Made by a program: the position numbers and the translations under genes. The notes beneath the pieces are model-generated. The model was given only the letters and a program-made list of their open reading frames with translations. It had not been told where the DNA came from and did no database searches. Positions 48,990 through 59,780 of a DNA stretch of 64,000 nt are shown here, one piece after another (positions within the stretch are counted from its first letter, which is position 1; each line of letters begins with the position of its first letter). The stretch comes from Peromyscus leucopus (taxonomy: Eukaryota > Chordata > Mammalia > Rodentia > Cricetidae): assembly GCF_004664715.2 (NCBI RefSeq), contig NC_051071.1:2373501-2437500 (forward strand), in the 5' to 3' direction.

Positions 48990-49652
48990 GTGTGTGACAG
49001 CAGGTGCGTGACCTCAGGTGCTGTCCAGTGTCCTTGAGCAGGTGTGTGACCTCAGGTGCTGTCCAGTGTCCTTGAGCAGGTGTGTGACCTCAGGTGCTGT
49101 CCAGTGTCCTTGAGCAGGTGCGTGACCTCAGGTGTGTGACCTCAGGTGCTGTCCAGTGTCCTTGAGCAGGTGCATGACCTCAGGTGCTGTCCAGTGTCCT
49201 TGAGCAGGTGCGTGACTGCAGGTGCTGTCCAGTGTCCTTGAGCAGGTGTGTGAGTGCAGGTGCTGTCCAGTGTCCTTGAGCAGGTGTGTGACCACAGGTG
49301 CTGTCCAGTGTCCTTGAGCAGGTGCATGACCTCAGGTGCTGTCCAGTGTCCTTGAGCAGGTGTGTGACCACAGGTGCTGTCCAGTGTCCTTGAGCAGGTG
49401 TGTGAGTGCAGGTGCTGTCCAGTGTCCTTGAGCAGGTGCATGACCTCAGGTGCTGTCCAGTGTCCTTGAGCAGGTGTGTGACCACAGGTGCTGTCCAGTG
49501 TCCTTGAGCAGGTGTGTGAGTGCAGGTGCTGTCCGGTGTCCTTGAGCAGGTGTGTGACCTCAGGTGCTGTCCGGTGTCCTTGAGCAGGTGTGTGACCTCA
49601 GGTGCTGTCCAGTGTCCTTGAGCAGGTGTGTGACCTCAGGTGCTGTCCAGTC
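48990..49652 (+). repeat. Minisatellite, 38-bp unit, about 17 copies with 114-bp higher-order period
   Basis: The unit contains caggtgctgtccagtgtcc followed by ttgagcaggtg and a variable 10-bp segment. Sixteen copies of the ttgagcagg word plus a partial last unit are present. Variants of the variable segment are catgacctca, gtgaccaca, gtgagtgca, cgtgactgca and gtgacctca. Three consecutive variants repeat as a block (49323-49436 and 49437-49550), differing at one base I can see. Open frames on the minus strand through the array are not genes. Confidence 0.95.
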
Positions 49653-50057
49653 TCCTCTGGTCTTGAGGCTTGTATAAGGCAGGGGTGACATCTCCAACTT
49701 TGTGTCACCCAAAGAAAAGGTGTTGGGCTCTTCTACTCCCATACTGTTCAGATTTTGGCCATCAGTGTGTATGCAGGCAGTAGCTGAGGCAGGAGGCTGC
49801 CACACCAGACCACAATCATGGGAATAATTCATCATTATGAAGGCCCCACATGAACACGGTCAAAACTAAGCAGCAGTACTAGGTGTGACCCAATGCCTGG
49901 GGAAAGAACTTTAAAGGAAGGAGGATTTGCCTTGGCTCACAGTTTTAGGGGCCGGTCTATCATGGCAAGGTAGGCGTGGTAGCTGGTACGTATAGACGCT
50001 GGTCACATTGTACCCACAGTCAGGAAACAGAGAGATGAATGATGGCACTCAGCTTGC

Positions 50058-50202
50058 TTTCTTGTTTTTTCTTTTTTCCTTTTTGTTTTTTTGAGACAGG
50101 GCTTCCCTGTGTAGCCCTGACTGTCCTGGAACTTGCTCTGTAGACCAGGCTGGCCTTGAACTCACAGAGATCCATCTGTTTCTGCCTCTCAAGTACTGGC
50201 AT
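50058..50202 (-). repeat. B1 SINE, reverse
   Basis: tttttttgagacagggcttc, gtagccctgactgtcctgg, gaccaggctggccttgaact and ctcaagtactggcatc. It lacks the tttgcRcctttcctgg variant of the other full copies, so it may be an older subfamily. Confidence 0.85.
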
Positions 50203-50328
50203 CTTGCTTTTCCCTTTTTATTAAGTTCACAACCCTAGCCCAAGGGGCGGTGCTGCCCACATTCAGCACAGGTGTTCATCCTCAGTTAAACCAATCTGGA
50301 AACTGCTTCACAGACATGCCCGAGGCGG

Positions 50329-50351
50329 GTGTGTGTGTGTGTGTGTGTGTC
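50329..50351 (+). repeat. (GT)n microsatellite
   Basis: About 11 pure GT units. Confidence 0.85.
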
Positions 50352-51803
50352 TCCTAGGTGACTCTAAAGCCAGTCAAGCTGACAATGACTCTGAACCATC
50401 AAAGCAGTCCTGAAGGGATGAAATAAGACCAAGGGGCGAGTTCCTTTAGTGCCACCCCCTCCAGGTGTGCTTTTCCAGTTCTGTACATGTACCTAACTTT
50501 GGTATCATTTACTGTTTTCTTCTGGTTGAAGAACAGTGGGCGCAGCCTGCTTGCCCTATGAGTCTGTCATCCCCTCCCCCTCTCATGGTTCCTTAGTCCT
50601 CTTGACTTGGTGTCAACTGCTCATTGACAGGAGGAAGGCTGACTATAAATAGAAAGCAATTTAAGTTTCAAGCCCCTGGGTTTCTCAGGCTTCTTCCAAG
50701 GCCCTTGGACCTAATCTTGAACTTGCCATGTCTACTCAGTTCTCTAACGAGGGTTCCCTATTGTATTAATTCCGGTGCATCCACATTTAGATCTGACCTC
50801 AAGAATGTCACTGTGTTGATGCCACTGTCCCCATAGATGAATGGCCATGGCAAGAGGCGGGAATGAACTTTGCATCTTCCCTTGAGGTGGCTCCCAGCAT
50901 CCCTAGGTGGGAATAGAGTTGCCTGGCACTTTGCCAGCAAGCTCTTTTTGTTTAATCCTTATAAGCTGTACTCTTCTCGCTCATGAAACAGGAGGAGAAC
51001 TTCTGTGCTTGGTATGTGGTTTGGTTCTGAAAGTTTGAAGCCAGTGAAAGTTTTAGTGGCACTGTTTCTGTGAATATAATCGTCCACTGAACGAGTGAAC
51101 TGCTTTGGGATACCCAGGGAGAAACGGCTGTGGCTGTGGACTGAGACAGGATCCAGGCTTGCCCGGGGCAGGTTCTCCCCGTCAGCCACTGTAAGACCTT
51201 CAAAAGGCGTTCTTCTGGGCTTCCATTTCCTGGTCAGACTTTGCTCAGTCCCTTTTCCAGTGAGTCTTTGTGGTTTCTTTTCCTTATCCCTTCAGATCTT
51301 TTGTGGGTTTTTTTTTTTTAATTTGGACAATAATTTTTTAATTTCCGCAAGTCTTTCCCACTCTTTCACTGTTTTAGGGCGGCTTTTTCTGTTGCTTTAT
51401 GGCTGTAATATCTTCTCCAACAAGCCAGAGGAAATGGCTTCAATCTTTTAGAGTTCTATGCTCTTCTTTAAATTGCCGATGTCTCTGGGGAGCTCTGTCT
51501 GGCACCCCTGCTTGTGGCTATCGATTTCCCTCTGGTGTGTATTGGTACACACCTGTTCTTCAGCTTTATGGGCCATGCTGAGGAGCACTGAGGTGTGGGG
51601 GGTGTCTCTCATTTGCTGTCTGAGTGTGTTTGGTCTCTGGGCTTCCCCCTCGAAGGGAAGACTGACTGAGGGTTTTGTGTCATGGAATAGCGTCTCTCAG
51701 GCTGGGACAGACAGAGTGATGCTCTTCATTAGGAACTTGGTCTCAGCTCCCACACCACTTGGTTTGCCTTACAGAGTAGAACTCTAATTTTGGTTTTGAA
51801 AAA

Positions 51804-51832
51804 CAAACAAACAAACAAACAAACAAACAAAA
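51804..51832 (+). repeat. (CAAA)n simple repeat
   Basis: About seven acaa units ending in an A-rich stretch. Confidence 0.85.
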
Positions 51833-52283
51833 AACCACAAAAAACCAAAAACGATGCAACAAGGGATGAGGGTAGAAGGTATGGAGGTGAGTGGATGGAA
51901 GCCCCTGTCGTCTGTGGCCAGATTTTCAAAGGCTTTCATATTGAGATGGTTTTAGATTTAGCAAAGGGCTTCGGAGACTGCATTAAAATTCCCTGATGCC
52001 ATTCACTCACCTCCCCCCAGGGTGAGTTTCTTACATAACCGTGGCATACGTGTCCAATGGAGAAACTCACATTAGCGAGTCCCTGTTCACTGAACTAGGA
52101 GTGTGTTCATCTGGTGACCGTTCTTTGTTCTCCGGTGCCACCAGCTGTCTCTTTCCTTAGCAGTCACTTCCCCCAGATCTCCGACAATTCATAACCAGTT
52201 CCCGTTTCCTCTCCTTTAATGACCTTGATCCTTTGGGTGAATTAAGGTCAAGTATTTTATGGTTGAAATGTTTTCATTGTCCT

Positions 52284-52372
52284 TTCTTCCCTCCCTCCCT
52301 TCCTCCCTCCCTCCCTCCCTCCTTCCCTCCCTCCCTTCCCTTCCTCCCTCCCTCCCTCCCTTCCTTCCTCCT
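52284..52372 (+). repeat. (CCCT)/(CTTC)n simple repeat
   Basis: A pyrimidine-only run directly abutting a reverse B1 fragment. Confidence 0.9.
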
Positions 52373-52462
52373 GACACGGTCTAACTATGTAGACCAGGCT
52401 GGCCTGGAACTCATAGAGATTCACTTGCCTCTGCCTCCTGAGTGTTGGAATTGCATGCCAGA
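52373..52462 (-). repeat. B1 fragment, reverse
   Basis: gtagaccaggctggcctgg, aactcatagagattcacttg and cctctgcctcctgagtgttg. Confidence 0.75.
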
Positions 52463-53300
52463 TGTGTGTTTGTTTTTAATGGAGGTTAGTCATTAACACA
52501 ACAAGAGAGTTTTCCCATGCCAGGCCTATCTGTCCCTCATACTCACCCATCATTCCATAATGAGGTAAGGGTTTCTCTTCTAAAGGGTCAGGACTTGGGT
52601 CATCAATGGAGCCACTGTTCCCAGCAGCTGGGCTTCTAGGCTCTTACTCAGAGTTTACTGGTGCCAAAGTTAAGTTCCAGGAAGGACAGGGACCTTGCTA
52701 AAGCTCGGGTTCTGTTCTTCCCATTTCTGCTTGACACTTTGAGCAGGTTTCCAGCTGTTTAATAATGATATAGGCATCTGGATGTGCATTTTGCTACTGT
52801 TTCCCACACTTCCTTGAGAATCTGGTGTGCTGGCTTGGGGACAGATGGGAAGAGCTGAGTGGGAAGATGAGACTTTGGTTTTGCTTGATCCTTGTCAGAA
52901 GTCTGTGTGAGACCTCCCCAACTCTACCCTTAATTACTGAGTGCTAGCTCAGGATATGACATGTGTGTTCAGGCTGCTGTAGCATGAGGCCCATAGACTG
53001 GTGGATTATGAAGAAGAGAAGGTTGTCTGGCATGGCCCTGAGAACTGGGGAGTCCAAGACGAAGGCTGAGTCAGCATGTGGTGAAGACCCACTTCCTGCT
53101 TCACATGGGGCCTGCTCCTCATGCCCTCACTCGGTGGAAGGGACAAGCCTCCTCTGGCCTTTTTAAAAAGGACACTAGTCCTCTTCTCGAGGTACCCTCA
53201 TGACTTGCCCACCTCCTGTCATGTCAGAGACTTTTCCAGGGGGATTCTTTTTCTTTCATAGGGAGATGCCATCTGAATTTGTAATTTGATGGCCCCAGGG

Positions 53301-53647
53301 TGCTGTGGATATCGCTCTATATAAATAAAACACTGATGGCCAGTGACCAGTCAGGAAGTATAGGAGGGACAAGGAGAGAGGAAAATTGGGGAAACAGGAA
53401 GAAGGAGGGAGAGACACTGCAGCCACCGCCAGGACAAGCAGCATGTAAAGACGCCGGTAAGCCACCAGCCATGTGACAAGGTATAGATTTATAGAAATGG
53501 GTTAATTTAAGATATAAGAACAGTTAGTAAGAAGCCTGCCACAGCCATACAATTTATAAGTATTATAAATGTCTGAGTGATTATTTTATACGTGTATTGT
53601 GGGACTTCGGGGCTTGGTGGAACCTGGAGAGAAGCTCTCCAGCAACA
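53301..53647 (+). mobile_element. Solo LTR, 347 bp, 6-bp target-site duplication
   Basis: TG...CA ends (tgctgtggatatcg ... ctctccagcaaca) are flanked by ccaggg at 53295-53300 and 53648-53653. It shares cactgatggccagtgacc, ggttaatttaagatataaga and agaagcctgccacagcc with the copy at 45.5 kb, in the same orientation. No coding viral sequence accompanies it. Confidence 0.88.
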
Positions 53648-54252
53648 CCAGGGTATTTTCTAGACTGAGTGTGGCAAAAGTTTTCTGTGCAGGTCAACTG
53701 GGAAATGTCTCAGCTTTCTGGGCCACAGGCCTCTGTCGAAAGGACTTGGGGTTGATACTGTCAGGAGACTGAAGCCTTAGGTTATACAAACACCAGCAGG
53801 GTGGCCTGTCAGGACGAGAGCAGAGGCTCTAGGTCCTTGTCACTGCAGTGTGGTTCCTCTCTAGTGTGATCTGCGTGTTCTGGGTGCTTGTTAGCAGTGT
53901 GGTCTCAGGTCTTCAAGACTTGTGGACCTGGGACTTTGAGGTTTAAAGATCATCTCTGAGAAACCCACAATGTCAAAATGGTGTCATGCTCACTATCTAG
54001 AATGATGGTTCCCACATCCACCCAACTGGGTGGGTGAGGAGTCCACAGGCTCCATAAGTATAAGGAAGTGAACAACACACAGTCCCAGAAAGTCCCTGAA
54101 GCTTACAAGATTCAGGAGCCCCTTCCTTTTCCAAGGTTAAACAGCCGAGACTGCTAAAGAGAGGAGATTCTCCCATCTGTTGAGCAGACTGCAGCTGTGC
54201 AGAATGCTCCCAGACCATACAATTCATGAGTCATCACTCACGCTGTCTTGGG

Positions 54253-54293
54253 CTTTTGAGTCCCATAAATACCCTGATACATTCACTGGTTCA
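54253..54293 (+). repeat. 41-bp direct repeat, copy 1
   Basis: Begins cttttgagtcccataaatac and ends attcactggttca. It recurs exactly at 54425-54465. Confidence 0.95.
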
Positions 54294-54307
54294 GGGAGTG
54301 AATGTAT
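54277..54307 (+). repeat. Inverted repeat, 11-bp arms, 9-nt loop
   Basis: atacattcact (54277-54287) and its reverse complement agtgaatgtat (54297-54307). The left arm is the end of the 41-bp repeat. Confidence 0.9.
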
Positions 54308-54316
54308 TCATAGGAG

Positions 54317-54356
54317 CCTCATATACATGGGGTTCCTATGCCCCATGTATATGAGG
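54317..54356 (+). repeat. Perfect inverted repeat, 16-bp arms, 8-nt loop
   Basis: cctcatatacatgggg (54317-54332) and ccccatgtatatgagg (54341-54356). The right arm belongs to the 92-bp direct repeat; the left arm looks like an inverted copy of part of it. Confidence 0.95.
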
Positions 54357-54425
54357 TCCAGGTGGCAATTCGAGGACATTAGAAAGCATGTTTTGTCTAT
54401 GTGCACTATTTTCTGGATTTCTACC
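54334..54425 (+). repeat. 92-bp direct repeat, copy 1
   Basis: Identical base for base to 55103-55194. Begins tcctatgccccatgtatatg and ends tctggatttctacc. Confidence 0.96.
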
Positions 54426-54465
54426 TTTTGAGTCCCATAAATACCCTGATACATTCACTGGTTCA
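54425..54465 (+). repeat. 41-bp direct repeat, copy 2
   Basis: Exact copy of 54253-54293. It overlaps the end of the 92-bp repeat by one base. Confidence 0.95.
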
Positions 54466-55102
54466 CCAAGTTGGACTTCAGTGGAATCATTATTTCAGTC
54501 TGTGGTCAGTGCCCCTGTCTGGGGTGAGTAGATGTTTCTCTGTGCTATCCAAGGCAGGTCTCACACAAAAGGAGGAATCATGTGTTTAATCTGATTGCTC
54601 TTCGGCCAAAGCTGGGCGGAGGTCATGCACTCTGGGAATGGAGGTTGGATGAGAGAGAAGTGAAAACTCATTTGTGATTTGAGCCTCATGAAGAGACTTC
54701 TCTGAAGAGGGCCAGCCCCTGATGGCATTAAAGAGAGAAAGGCCCTGGGAAGTGCAAGGGAGGTAGGGAGGGGGTGGGGTGGTCTTGCTCAAGGCAAGTG
54801 CCGCACAGACAGTTTGTGTTGGGTTTCCCTATCTTATTCACTAGGAAAACTGTTGCTTTCCCCTTTACCAAGTACGTGCTGAGAAAGCTATGAGAAATTT
54901 TCATGGAAGTCCACAGAGAAGAGCTATGCCTGGCATGGATTGGTGTTGTCATGGGTCCCAGGAGGCTAGACAGAGGTGGCACTGACCTCTGAGAAATTGT
55001 TGTGATGACCTACACAGATGAAAGCCGAAAGTCATCCCAGTGCAGCGGATGGTCAGAAGGTAGTGAGAAGTCAGGATGCCCATGAACATGGAAGACACTG
55101 GC

Positions 55103-55194
55103 TCCTATGCCCCATGTATATGAGGTCCAGGTGGCAATTCGAGGACATTAGAAAGCATGTTTTGTCTATGTGCACTATTTTCTGGATTTCTACC
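55103..55194 (+). repeat. 92-bp direct repeat, copy 2
   Basis: Exact copy of 54334-54425, 769 bp downstream. This copy has no hairpin to its left, so it may be the source copy. Confidence 0.96.
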
Positions 55195-55329
55195 CTCGAG
55201 GACAGATTCTTTATACACATATGGTAATAACATGAATTATAGTCAAGTGAGGAGATGCTCAGAGAGCCAAGCTCAGTTTGATCTGTGGGAAAAGTCAGTG
55301 TGTCATTGACATGACACTCCACCTGCTGT

Positions 55330-55655
55330 AGCTTGGATCTTATGTCTCAACAGTCTTGGTTGAAAAGGCTTGGCCCTAGAATGGTGATATTTGGAGGAAA
55401 TGAGACATTTAAGAGGCAGGGTCTTGAGGGAGGACTTTAGGTCACTGGGGCATGCCCTTGTGGAACATAGTGGAACCCTGAGTACTCATTACTCTTCCTG
55501 ATCCCTGTCTCCCCTCGTAAGTCAGTCCACCACACACTCCCGTCATGTGCTACCTCCCTACAGGTCTTAAAGAAAGAAGCCAAGAGAAACCTTTTCTCTT
55601 TCTAACTTAGTTATCTCGGGTGTTTTGCTCTAGTGATGGAAAGCTGACTAGCTCA
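55330..55655. repeat. Ancient interspersed-repeat-like segment
   Basis: ggtgatatttggaggaaatg, aggcagggtcttgagggagg and ttaggtcactggggcatgcc resemble words seen in old mammalian L1 or LTR repeats. Family unclear. Confidence 0.35.
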
Positions 55656-56227
55656 CCCCTCCACTCCATCTCTGCTTCTAATTGCATTTGAACCCCTCAT
55701 CTATAAAAAGGTCCATCCCACCCATCCCAGAATTAAGAGCAGTTATACAAGGAATGTCTGAGTAATCATTTATTCCAAACAAAGTACATGGACTTAAACA
55801 GAGCCAAGAATTCAGGGTTCCCCACCCTGCAACATCCACCCCTGCCTCTCATTCATGAGCTCATCCCAAGAAGAAATTGTAATACTTCCAGGTCACAGTG
55901 TAGAGAAGAGCAGCTGAGAGATCCTGGAGGGCAAGAGGGGCAGACAGGGCCTGGAAACAGGGAGCGGGCAGGAGATGGACAAGGGGATGGGGAGGGACTC
56001 TGTTAAGGGAGCGGGGAACAATGCTGTTGTTTGGAGAAAATTGTAAAATCTTACCATACATTAAAATGTCTCTCACCGACAGACTCAAATCACAGTGGAA
56101 AAGTAGAAAACAGAAAAGGATGCAAAAGTGACAACAGTTGATCTCAGCAGGGATGTCCAGACCTCAGAGGCTCCAGGTGGGAAAAGAAAACAAATTGTAA
56201 ACTTGGAGGATCCTTGGTCCACAGAAA

Positions 56228-56375
56228 ACAGACCTACCATGACGGCAAAACAAGAAAGCGCCTCCTGCAGAGGAGGAGGGGGATGGCGATTGTGATGTCG
56301 GTGATGATGAGGAAAATGAGGAGGAGGAGGATCAAGGAGAAGATGAGGAGGAGGATGAGAGTGAAGACAAATGGC
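56228..56375 (+). other. Acidic-tail-like low-complexity stretch
   Basis: In one frame the stretch reads KKAPPAEEEGDGDCD, then a run of Glu/Asp ending EDESEDK. The frame is not open upstream for any length, and no start or domain is attached. It could be GAG/GAT-rich low complexity or a relic of an acidic-protein retrocopy. I do not recognise a parent gene. Confidence 0.3.
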
Positions 56376-57239
56376 TGTTGACAGTCAGTCATCACTGGGT
56401 AATACATGGGATCTTATCGAGTCCTGTAACGACTCTGAAAGGTCAACCTTCTCCTTCTGTTTGAAAGTGAGCCAACTGACTCTTGAGCAGTCACGTGACT
56501 TGCAGAGATCTTCCAGTCTTGGCAGCAGCTGCCAACTGGCTGAAAGCCCCAGCTTTCTCTGCTTCAGCATCCCCAGCTCCAGTGTCAACCGATCCCTGAC
56601 CTCATCATAAAATACTTTGCTTCTTGAGTGACCCTGCTTTCCTCTACAATTGACTAAGCAGAGGCTTCATGGAGCCATCTCCCCAGCCAGGCAGCTTGTG
56701 CATGACAGACTGACTGGCCTGTTTTATACCCTTCTTGGGAAGGAAACCCTGGAAGGATGGTGGGGACTGAAGTTCTTCTGCAGGATGAGTCTTCTCTGGG
56801 ATCCCATGAAATTCTGTGGGAGGAAGAAATGACCAGAGATGCACCTGAGTGCCATCCAGTACAGGGATGTGCAGGTATGGCAAGAGTTGGTGATTGCTGA
56901 AATCCAAAGGTTGGGGTGGCCTTCCAGGAGTCAGGAAGAGAAGCACGTCTGCAGCATGGAGCCCCTGGGCTTGGTCTGTATGCCGCACCATTTCAGAAGA
57001 CCAGAAAGTCTGTGGCTGACTCTTCCTGATTGCTTTGGAACCTGGAAGTTCCATAGGAGGAGCAAACATGCCGGCTATTTATTTTGTTGAAAGTACACTC
57101 TAACAAGCTAGGATGGGCCAAATTGTGAAGTTCTCATGGTTTAAATTGTTTTGGGGGGTAGGAGAACAGACACTGCAAATATTGAGATATTTTACATGTA
57201 AAAACACTTTTATCAATGCCCGAGTGTTTGGATATGTGC

Positions 57240-57415
57240 AGTCCAACTGGATTCTCATAACACTGTGACTGGAGACAGGGCAGAGTGCTGTTTAACCCCT
57301 TCCACAGATGCAGAAAACCCGAGGCACAGAGAAGGTGTGACTTGTTCAAGGTCACACAGAGAAGCAGTGGGAAGCAGGGACCAGAGTCCAGGCTCCCCAG
57401 ATCTGATTACAGAGC
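57240..57415 (+). repeat. MIR-like repeat
   Basis: attctcataacactgtgact, ccacagatgcagaaaacccg, aggcacagagaaggtgtgac and aaggtcacacagagaagcag follow the usual MIR order. A T run (57419-57432) comes next. A second, reverse MIR-like stretch lies near 57795-57895 (tctgtctataaaaatggag). Confidence 0.65.
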
Positions 57416-58457
57416 TCTTTTTTTTTTTTTTTGCATCTGATGTTTTAGGGCTGAGATGGGGACCATCAGGGCACAGAGGAGGGATTCTGGGTGTCAGGGC
57501 AGAGAGGGTGCCATCTGGGATGGAGAGCTTAGCTGCTGCAGCCTCGGGTGCACGTATGGGTCAGGATATTGTTGTTTCGACCATCCTGTAGCTTGCTTGA
57601 GACCTGGCTTCCTACTCGGCCTTCCAGGTCTGAGAGCTGGCCATCATGCCCCTGCTGCCTCCTGAGCCTGCAACAAGTACAGCAGAGGTCTGGTTAGTGA
57701 TGGCAGGCTGGGTGCAGCCACACACTTGTGAGGGACTCCTGATAGACAGCTGGAATCTGCCCCATCCTCCATAATTCTGTGGGAGTCCCCAGTGCTCCAC
57801 TTGGGTATACCCAGTGAGTGACTTAATACACAGAGCCTTGGTTTCTCTGTCTATAAAAATGGAGATAATATTTCCAACCTTGCAGATGTAATTTGTTCAA
57901 GTTCACAGCCAGTAGAGTTGGTTGGTGAAGCTATGTACCATTCATTCTGTTTATACCCGTGGATGGAGTAGTAGTCGTGCCTGGGGTCAAGGGCAATGCT
58001 GGCAAACAAAGAAACCATCTTCTCTGTCCTCACAGAGCTTATGCTGAAGAGGAGATAGGTAGTAGCCTGAACAGTCAAACAACCAGACTGGCGGAACGCT
58101 CCATGAAAAGCCGTGCTCAGGGAGCAGGAGCCTGAACACTGCATTTATTAGCAGCTGGCCACCTGCTGTATGTTGAAAGATGTCTGTATCCCTCCCTCTC
58201 TGATCTTCAAGTTCAGGTTCACTCACTGTCCCACAGCTGACACTTGCCTGCACATGGTACAAGCCATAGGAGGAACAGAGGGCAACAGAGAACCCAACTA
58301 AAACCTGGGCTCTAAACTTCCAAGTTGCCTTGGTGAAGCTGCTTAGCGTCGCTGAGACTGTTTACTTAGCTAAAGTGAGGCTTATGGTGTGCAGGAGGCA
58401 ACAGGATCAGATAGGTGTAAGGGAAGTCACTAGTGTGGGTCTGGAAATAATAATTTC

Positions 58458-58850
58458 TACTAGCCTGGGATGGTACATATCAGTAATTTCAGCTCTTGGA
58501 AGACAGAGGCAGGAGGATCACGTAAATTTGAGGCCAGTCCAGGCTATAGTATTTCAGGCAAGTCAGGGATACATAGTAAGAGCTTGTCTTTTAAAATCCA
58601 AAGAGGGGCTGAGAAGATGGCTCGGTCTATAGAATGCTTGCTATACAGGCATGGGCTAGAGTCATAGTGCTTACAAAAGACACTGGACATGGGGGCCTGC
58701 AATGTCAGTTCTAGAGAGGCAGAGACAGTCAGCTCCTGACTACACACCAACCTCTGACCTCCACATGCAGGTACACCATACCACATGCATGCACATGCAT
58801 GCACGTGCACACGCACACACACACACACACACACACCAAAGACAAGTTTC
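58458..58850 (+). repeat. B1-like element followed by tRNA-derived SINE with CA tail
   Basis: A diverged B1 (tcttggaagacagaggcagg, tgaggccagtccaggctata) runs to about 58597. Then ggggctgagaagatggctcg opens a tRNA-type SINE whose tail contains acacgcacacac (58808-58836). Confidence 0.65.
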
Positions 58851-59289
58851 ACCTTATTAAGAAAGATATGAGCTTCAGGCTTCAGATGGAGTTGGCCTGA
58901 TGCATAACATTGTTTTCAAACAGGGCATAGCAGGTGGCCACCCACCATGGTCGTCATTAAAACAAAAGTCCTTTTGCATAGGAAAAAAAGTCCTGCTGGT
59001 ACCTATCATGTTCAGGGTACCGTGGATGATCTCAGGACCAGAGCCTCAGAGTCTACACCTCAGCCAGATGGAAGCTGGGTGTGAGTATGAGTGTGCTCAG
59101 TAGATATGTGTGCACCAGTGCAATGCCTGAGTGACACCCAGTGACACAAAACTGTTACACAGGACAGTGACTTGGGGGCTGCTGTCCCCTGCTCTTTCTC
59201 CATCTTCCAAGACTGGAAACAGGCGGGCTGTTCTTCTGGGATGCTCTGAAGCCTGTGCTTCCCCCACAACAGCTGAGCTTTTATCTTTC

Positions 59290-59780
59290 CATCCACAAAC
59301 CCATTCATCCATCCATGCATCAATGCATGCATCCATGCATCCATCCATCCACAGATACACCATCCATACATCCATCAGTCCACAGATACATTCTCTACCC
59401 ATCCAATTTTTAATCTGATTGTCTATATTACTTATCTATGGTCACATTCATGTACTGTACCACCCATTTGTCCATCCACTCTCATGTCTGTGTGTCATTC
59501 TACCCCATGTACACTCCTATCTGTACACCTACCTACCTATTCTCCATTATGCATCTACATATCCTTCACCCATTTACTCATCTTTCATCCACCCCAACAA
59601 CATACTAACCCATCTAGTCTGTCTCTCCACTCATCCATTCATTATCTTCTCCATCTACTGAGAGGTTCACTCACCCCACAATCCATGCATGCATGCATAC
59701 ATATGTTACATATCCATCAGCCATCTGTCTATCCATCATCCATCCATGTATCCACCCATCCATCATCAATTCCTGCTCCC
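59290..59780 (+). repeat. Degenerate (CATC/ATCC)n tetranucleotide region
   Basis: Dense near 59300-59395 and again 59680-59765, with many ccatccatgcatccat-type runs. In between are degenerate Thr/Ser/His/Pro-coding frames with no independent support. Confidence 0.85.

Noticed and set aside
49142..49485. Minus-strand frames with CSRTLDST-type periods that look like a repeat protein
   Set aside because: The 38-bp unit is not a multiple of three, so the frame cycles through all three readings, and it is open in several frames. It is a tandem DNA repeat, not a zinc-finger or other repeat gene.
48990..49652. CRISPR-like array
   Set aside because: The repeats are contiguous with no unique spacers, and the genome is mammalian.
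45549..53647. The two LTRs as ends of a single provirus
   Set aside because: Each has its own different 6-bp duplication and no retroviral genes lie between them, so they are separate solo LTRs.
56644..57069. 141-codon minus-strand frame as a possible Stk32b 3' exon
   Set aside because: It shows no kinase-family C-terminal features I know and lacks convincing splice sites. Stk32b is expected on this strand but probably further downstream.
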